DNA of 8,790 nt from NCBI GenBank assembly GCA_020025965.1, contig JAHHRG010000070.1, positions 1-8,790 on the forward strand, read 5' to 3'. Source of the stretch: Sutterella sp. Lineage in GTDB: Bacteria; Pseudomonadota; Gammaproteobacteria; Burkholderiales; Burkholderiaceae_F. The notes beneath the pieces are model-generated. The model saw only the letters and a program-made list of their open reading frames with translations, was not told the DNA's origin and searched no databases. Positions 5,401 to 8,790 of the stretch are shown here, piece by piece. Both the position numbers and the translations under genes were made by a program. The stretch's first letter is position 1. Every line of letters starts with the position of its first letter.

Positions 5401-8400
5401 ATGAATCGCATCTTCAAGACCAAGTGGAGCGACGCTCACCAGCAGTATGTGGTGACAAATGAAACACAGACCGGTCGTGGTAAGAAGACGAAATCTTCCA
5501 TTGCCGTAGCTGTTGCAGCCGCGATGTTTGCCGGCGTTGCCGGTGCTGCTGTTATGCCTGCCGGAACCATTCACGGCTACTCTAACGATCCCGGTGTAAT
5601 TGGCAATCAGGCATCATGGGAAACGGCGGAATATCAGAAGAATTGGGGACTTGTGGCTCAGAAGGCTTCGGCTGCTTACGCGTTAGGCTACCATGGTCAG
5701 GGTGTCAAGATCGGTATGATGGACTCGGGTATTCGTGTTGATCATAAGGAGTTGTCAGGTGATCGTTGGCATGTTGTGACAGCTAGCGGCGAATATTCGC
5801 AGGACGGTGAGCGTTATCCGCAGTATGCGTATGGTTCTAAACCGAAGGATACGGGGAAGTATCATAAGGGCGATAAGTTTGAAATCGATGGCAGCTACAA
5901 TCCTGAATACAACGATAACCATGGTACCGGTTGTGCAGGTGTGATGGCTGGTAATCGTGACGGTCAAGGCATGCATGGTGTGGCTTGGGGGGCTGATGTT
6001 TATTCGGCTAATACCGGTGGTACTGACGATACAAACTACGGACCGTTCCCTGACTATGGTTTTTTTAAAGCAGGTTACGATTCTTTGGTCAATGCCGGTG
6101 TGAAGATCATTAACAACAGTTTTGGTACGAACCTCAAGCAGGTTGACGAAAACGGTAATATTCTCGACTACTATCACAGCGGTCCGGAACTGACTACTGT
6201 CAACGATATCGAATACGAATACTTCCTCTTTAAGAAGAACTACAAGGAAGGTAAGTCTTTCGTTGACGCAGCCTGGGATGCCGTTAAGGGTAAGGATGTT
6301 ATTCAAGTCTTTACCAACGGTAATAATGACCGTGCCAATCCTTACCATCGTGCGCTTTATCCGTATTTCAATCCGGAAGCAGAAAGCCAGTGGATTGCTA
6401 TTGCGGGTTTGAAACAAAACAACAAGAACACTGATCCGGATAACTATCAGCTTGAAGCCTATTTCAATGAAGCCGGTTACGCCAAGTATTGGACTATGGT
6501 TGGTCCGGGGCAGAACGGTTACACATCGAACATTAGCGGTGAATACGGTTCATATTCTGGAACATCCATGGCTGCTCCGTTTGTGACAGGAGCTTTTGGT
6601 GTGTTGGCCTCTCGTTATACCGACATGACTGCTGTTCAGGTTCGCGAAGTCCTTCTGACAACTGCCAATCATAAGAACGCCGATGGTTCGGATATGCAAG
6701 GTTGGAATAATGCCGACGGATCTACTCCGGGCGAGGGGGAAGTGTCCGACCGAATGGGTTGGGGCGCTCCTGATCTTGAAAAGGGCATGTACGGCGTAGG
6801 TCAGTTGTTCAGCCACTTTGATTACAACCTGAAGAGTGATCATTTAGATGTCTGGTCCAATAACATCACTCAGCAGGCTTTGGATCAGCGTGAACGCGAA
6901 GATATCGCGTGGTTGAAGAGCGTAACGAAGGATGGGACTGTTGATGGTGAAATTGTCGTTTCTGACAATCCTGACGATTATAAATTGACGAATACCAGCA
7001 CTGGTGAAGCCAACCGAGATGGTCAGGATCACAATTATGATCTCGCCGGCATAGATAAAAACATTACGTTCGAAGATGCTAAGAAGTGGCGTCTTGAGTA
7101 TTACCAGAAACGCGCTGCAGAAATCCGCAACAAGATCGCCAATAACCTTTACGATGGTGCTCTGACTAAGCGCGGTACAGGTACGCTCGTGATGACCGGG
7201 AATAACATCTATCGGGGTGGAACGACTGTTGAAGAAGGTACTCTTCTCGGCTTCAACGATTCCTTCGGTGTTACCGGGGACGATGCTTCGGCAACAGCCA
7301 ACGGTAAGGTAACGGTGAACGGCGGTACGTTCGGTATCCTCACGTCCTATAACGATCAGTTGACGCAGAAGGGCGAAATCAAGGATACGGCGACGGATCA
7401 CTCTGTTGATGTTACCGTTAATGCCAACGGCAAACTCATGATCATGGCCGGCCAAAATGCCGAAATGGGTGATCTGAAGCTTGCAGAAGGCGCAACGATT
7501 GTCGTGGGTTCTCTTGACGATGCTACATTGAAACAGGCCTATAACGGCAAGGCAGCTGAAGGTACTTTGAAGGTTCAGTCGATGGACGGTGAGGTCAAGG
7601 TCGCTTCCGACCTCGCTTTCTTCGAATCAACGGTGACACCTGTTGCAGTTCAGGCTTCCAGTGGTCCGACGACTCTCAATGTGACCTTGGAGCGTAACGA
7701 TAAGGTGAACTTTGCTACGTTTGCTCAGAACGCAAACGGTTCGTCTATTGCTAACGCGATTGAAGCCCAGGGTAACGGTACTCTCTTCGATACGCTTCTC
7801 GGTTCTTCCGCTTCCGATGTAACAGCGACCTATAACTCTTTGGGTAACGACGTTTATCTGAACGCTCAGAATGCCGGAGTTGTTAATGGCTTGACCATGG
7901 TTCGCGTTATTAAGGATGAAGCGAACGGTATCGGTGAAGGCCGTTCTGCTGAAATGGCAAACGGTACGGCCCGCCTTTGGGCTACGGGTGTCGGCAGTTG
8001 GGGTAACTTCGACTACGGCATGTCCGATATGGACAGCGATTTCTATGCCGGCTTGCTCGGTGCGGAAATTGATGTTGCCCAGAATACCAAGGTTGGTCTC
8101 TTCTTCGGTGCCGGTCAAACTGATAACAAGGCCGGTGTGAACGGGAAGGTCAAGACTGACGATCTCCACTTCGGTGTCTACGGTATGACGAATATCGGTG
8201 AAGTGACGACTGTCAACTTCGGTATTGCACGTACGCATCAGGATGCTGAAGGCTCCCGTCTGCTTCAGGTCGGCAGTCAGGTTGGTCTCAATGGTTACAA
8301 GGGCGACACCGATATCACGCAGTTCTACATTGAAGGCAACTGCAAGGCGATGAACACGGCTGCCTATCAGTTTGAACCGTATGTCGGCTTCAACTGGATT

Positions 8401-8778
8401 CACGTCGAAGCTGATGGTTTCAACGAACAGGTTGGCAATGTGAGCATTGCTTCGACTCTGGAAGATCGTGACATGCAGGTTACCACGCTCGGTGTCCGAG
8501 CCGGCGCTCCGTTCACGATCGGCCAGATCGGTATGACCGTGAAGGGCGATCTCGCTTGGTCGCATTTCTTCGGTGACAATGCAGCCACCTCCGCGATGAA
8601 TCTTGATGGCGTAGCTACCAAGATCGAAGGCGGAGAACTCGAAGACGTTGCCTCTGTCGGTCTCGGCGTTGAAGCCCAGCTGACGAAGAGCACAACCTTT
8701 GGTCTTAACTACACGGGTACGTACGATAGCGATATCGCCGCACACGGTGTGTTTGCCAATGTTCGTATGAACTTCTGA
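5401..8778 (+). CDS. Subtilisin-like autotransporter serine protease (copy 2)
   Basis: Paralogue of the gene at 1149, 1125 residues. The ESPR-type signal peptide (1-49, cleavage likely after AGA49) is identical to copy 1 at 40 of 49 positions. The S8 catalytic domain carries Asp108 (MMDSG), His174 (DNHGTGCAG), oxyanion Asn308 (TNGNND) and Ser389 (GTSMAAPFV), so activity is expected. Compared with copy 1 it differs in the loop between catalytic His and Asn (copy 1 is 18 residues longer there) and in the segment after the catalytic domain (residues about 500-590, longer here), which should alter substrate access and stalk length. A beta-strand repeat lies at about 594-618. From residue 633 to the final Phe the DNA is the same as copy 1. 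A Cys sits four residues after the catalytic His (Cys178), as in kexin-like HGTxCAG sites; the only other Cys is in the barrel (981). The start is fixed by the ESPR and the Shine-Dalgarno. The terminator lies beyond the window. Confidence 0.95.
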   Translation: MNRIFKTKWSDAHQQYVVTNETQTGRGKKTKSSIAVAVAAAMFAGVAGAAVMPAGTIHGYSNDPGVIGNQASWETAEYQKNWGLVAQKASAAYALGYHGQGVKIGMMDSGIRVDHKELSGDRWHVVTASGEYSQDGERYPQYAYGSKPKDTGKYHKGDKFEIDGSYNPEYNDNHGTGCAGVMAGNRDGQGMHGVAWGADVYSANTGGTDDTNYGPFPDYGFFKAGYDSLVNAGVKIINNSFGTNLKQVDENGNILDYYHSGPELTTVNDIEYEYFLFKKNYKEGKSFVDAAWDAVKGKDVIQVFTNGNNDRANPYHRALYPYFNPEAESQWIAIAGLKQNNKNTDPDNYQLEAYFNEAGYAKYWTMVGPGQNGYTSNISGEYGSYSGTSMAAPFVTGAFGVLASRYTDMTAVQVREVLLTTANHKNADGSDMQGWNNADGSTPGEGEVSDRMGWGAPDLEKGMYGVGQLFSHFDYNLKSDHLDVWSNNITQQALDQREREDIAWLKSVTKDGTVDGEIVVSDNPDDYKLTNTSTGEANRDGQDHNYDLAGIDKNITFEDAKKWRLEYYQKRAAEIRNKIANNLYDGALTKRGTGTLVMTGNNIYRGGTTVEEGTLLGFNDSFGVTGDDASATANGKVTVNGGTFGILTSYNDQLTQKGEIKDTATDHSVDVTVNANGKLMIMAGQNAEMGDLKLAEGATIVVGSLDDATLKQAYNGKAAEGTLKVQSMDGEVKVASDLAFFESTVTPVAVQASSGPTTLNVTLERNDKVNFATFAQNANGSSIANAIEAQGNGTLFDTLLGSSASDVTATYNSLGNDVYLNAQNAGVVNGLTMVRVIKDEANGIGEGRSAEMANGTARLWATGVGSWGNFDYGMSDMDSDFYAGLLGAEIDVAQNTKVGLFFGAGQTDNKAGVNGKVKTDDLHFGVYGMTNIGEVTTVNFGIARTHQDAEGSRLLQVGSQVGLNGYKGDTDITQFYIEGNCKAMNTAAYQFEPYVGFNWIHVEADGFNEQVGNVSIASTLEDRDMQVTTLGVRAGAPFTIGQIGMTVKGDLAWSHFFGDNAATSAMNLDGVATKIEGGELEDVASVGLGVEAQLTKSTTFGLNYTGTYDSDIAAHGVFANVRMNF

Positions 8779-8787
8779 TAAGCTGAC
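7297..8787 (+). repeat. 1491-bp perfect direct repeat, copy 2 (stalk and barrel)
   Basis: Partner of 3072-4562, in the same orientation. It covers codons 633-1125 of copy 2 plus 9 nt after TGA. Only three bases remain in the window after it, so I cannot tell whether similarity resumes downstream, for example in a shared terminator. Confidence 0.92.
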
Positions 8788-8790
8788 GCT

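Noticed and set aside
3072..8787. Insertion sequence or integron-like cassette as the cause of the perfect repeat
   Set aside because: No transposase, terminal inverted repeats, target duplication or recombinase gene is visible, and the repeat edges fall inside a codon run and 9 nt after a stop. Homologous exchange is the simpler reading.

Overview
The window carries two tandem, same-strand genes for large type V (autotransporter) subtilisin-like serine proteases. They fill about 1149-4553 and 5401-8778. Each begins with an extended signal peptide (ESPR, MNRIFKTKW...), followed by an S8 catalytic domain of the NalP/SphB1-like autotransporter type, one passenger-associated beta-strand repeat, a stalk, and a C-terminal 12-strand-type beta-barrel ending in Phe. 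The ESPR style and moderate GC suggest a betaproteobacterium of the Burkholderiales, plausibly a gut Sutterellaceae (Sutterella/Parasutterella-like). That assignment is inference from family knowledge, not from a search.

Layout. Positions 1-1090 are gene-poor and AT-richer. They hold a GC-rich palindrome, a possible cut-off reading frame with a TGATG stop/start overlap, a run of stem-loops, and one weak 85-codon ORF. Protease gene 1 follows and ends at a strong intrinsic terminator (4589-4633). The gap between the proteases (4634-5400) holds a 93-codon ORF with a good ribosome-binding site, a 15-bp palindrome, a tiny 19-codon hydrophobic ORF with a strong Shine-Dalgarno, and the leader of gene 2. 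Protease gene 2 runs almost to the window edge.

Main observations. (1) The last 1491 bp shared by the two genes (3072-4562 and 7297-8787, offset 4225 bp) show no difference when read against each other, silent sites included. The protease halves have clearly diverged. This looks like recent gene conversion or duplication that keeps one barrel and swaps or diversifies the catalytic head. (2) Upstream of both genes, just before the ribosome-binding site, lies a 29-bp block identical at 28 positions. It forms a CGATCA/TGATCG hairpin with a GGA in its loop, although the flanking leader is divergent. This is a good candidate for a shared post-transcriptional or DNA-level control element of an autotransporter set in this genome.

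Both proteins are expected to cross the inner membrane by Sec, insert the barrel into the outer membrane with BAM, and display or release the protease outside the cell. Substrates cannot be read from the sequence.
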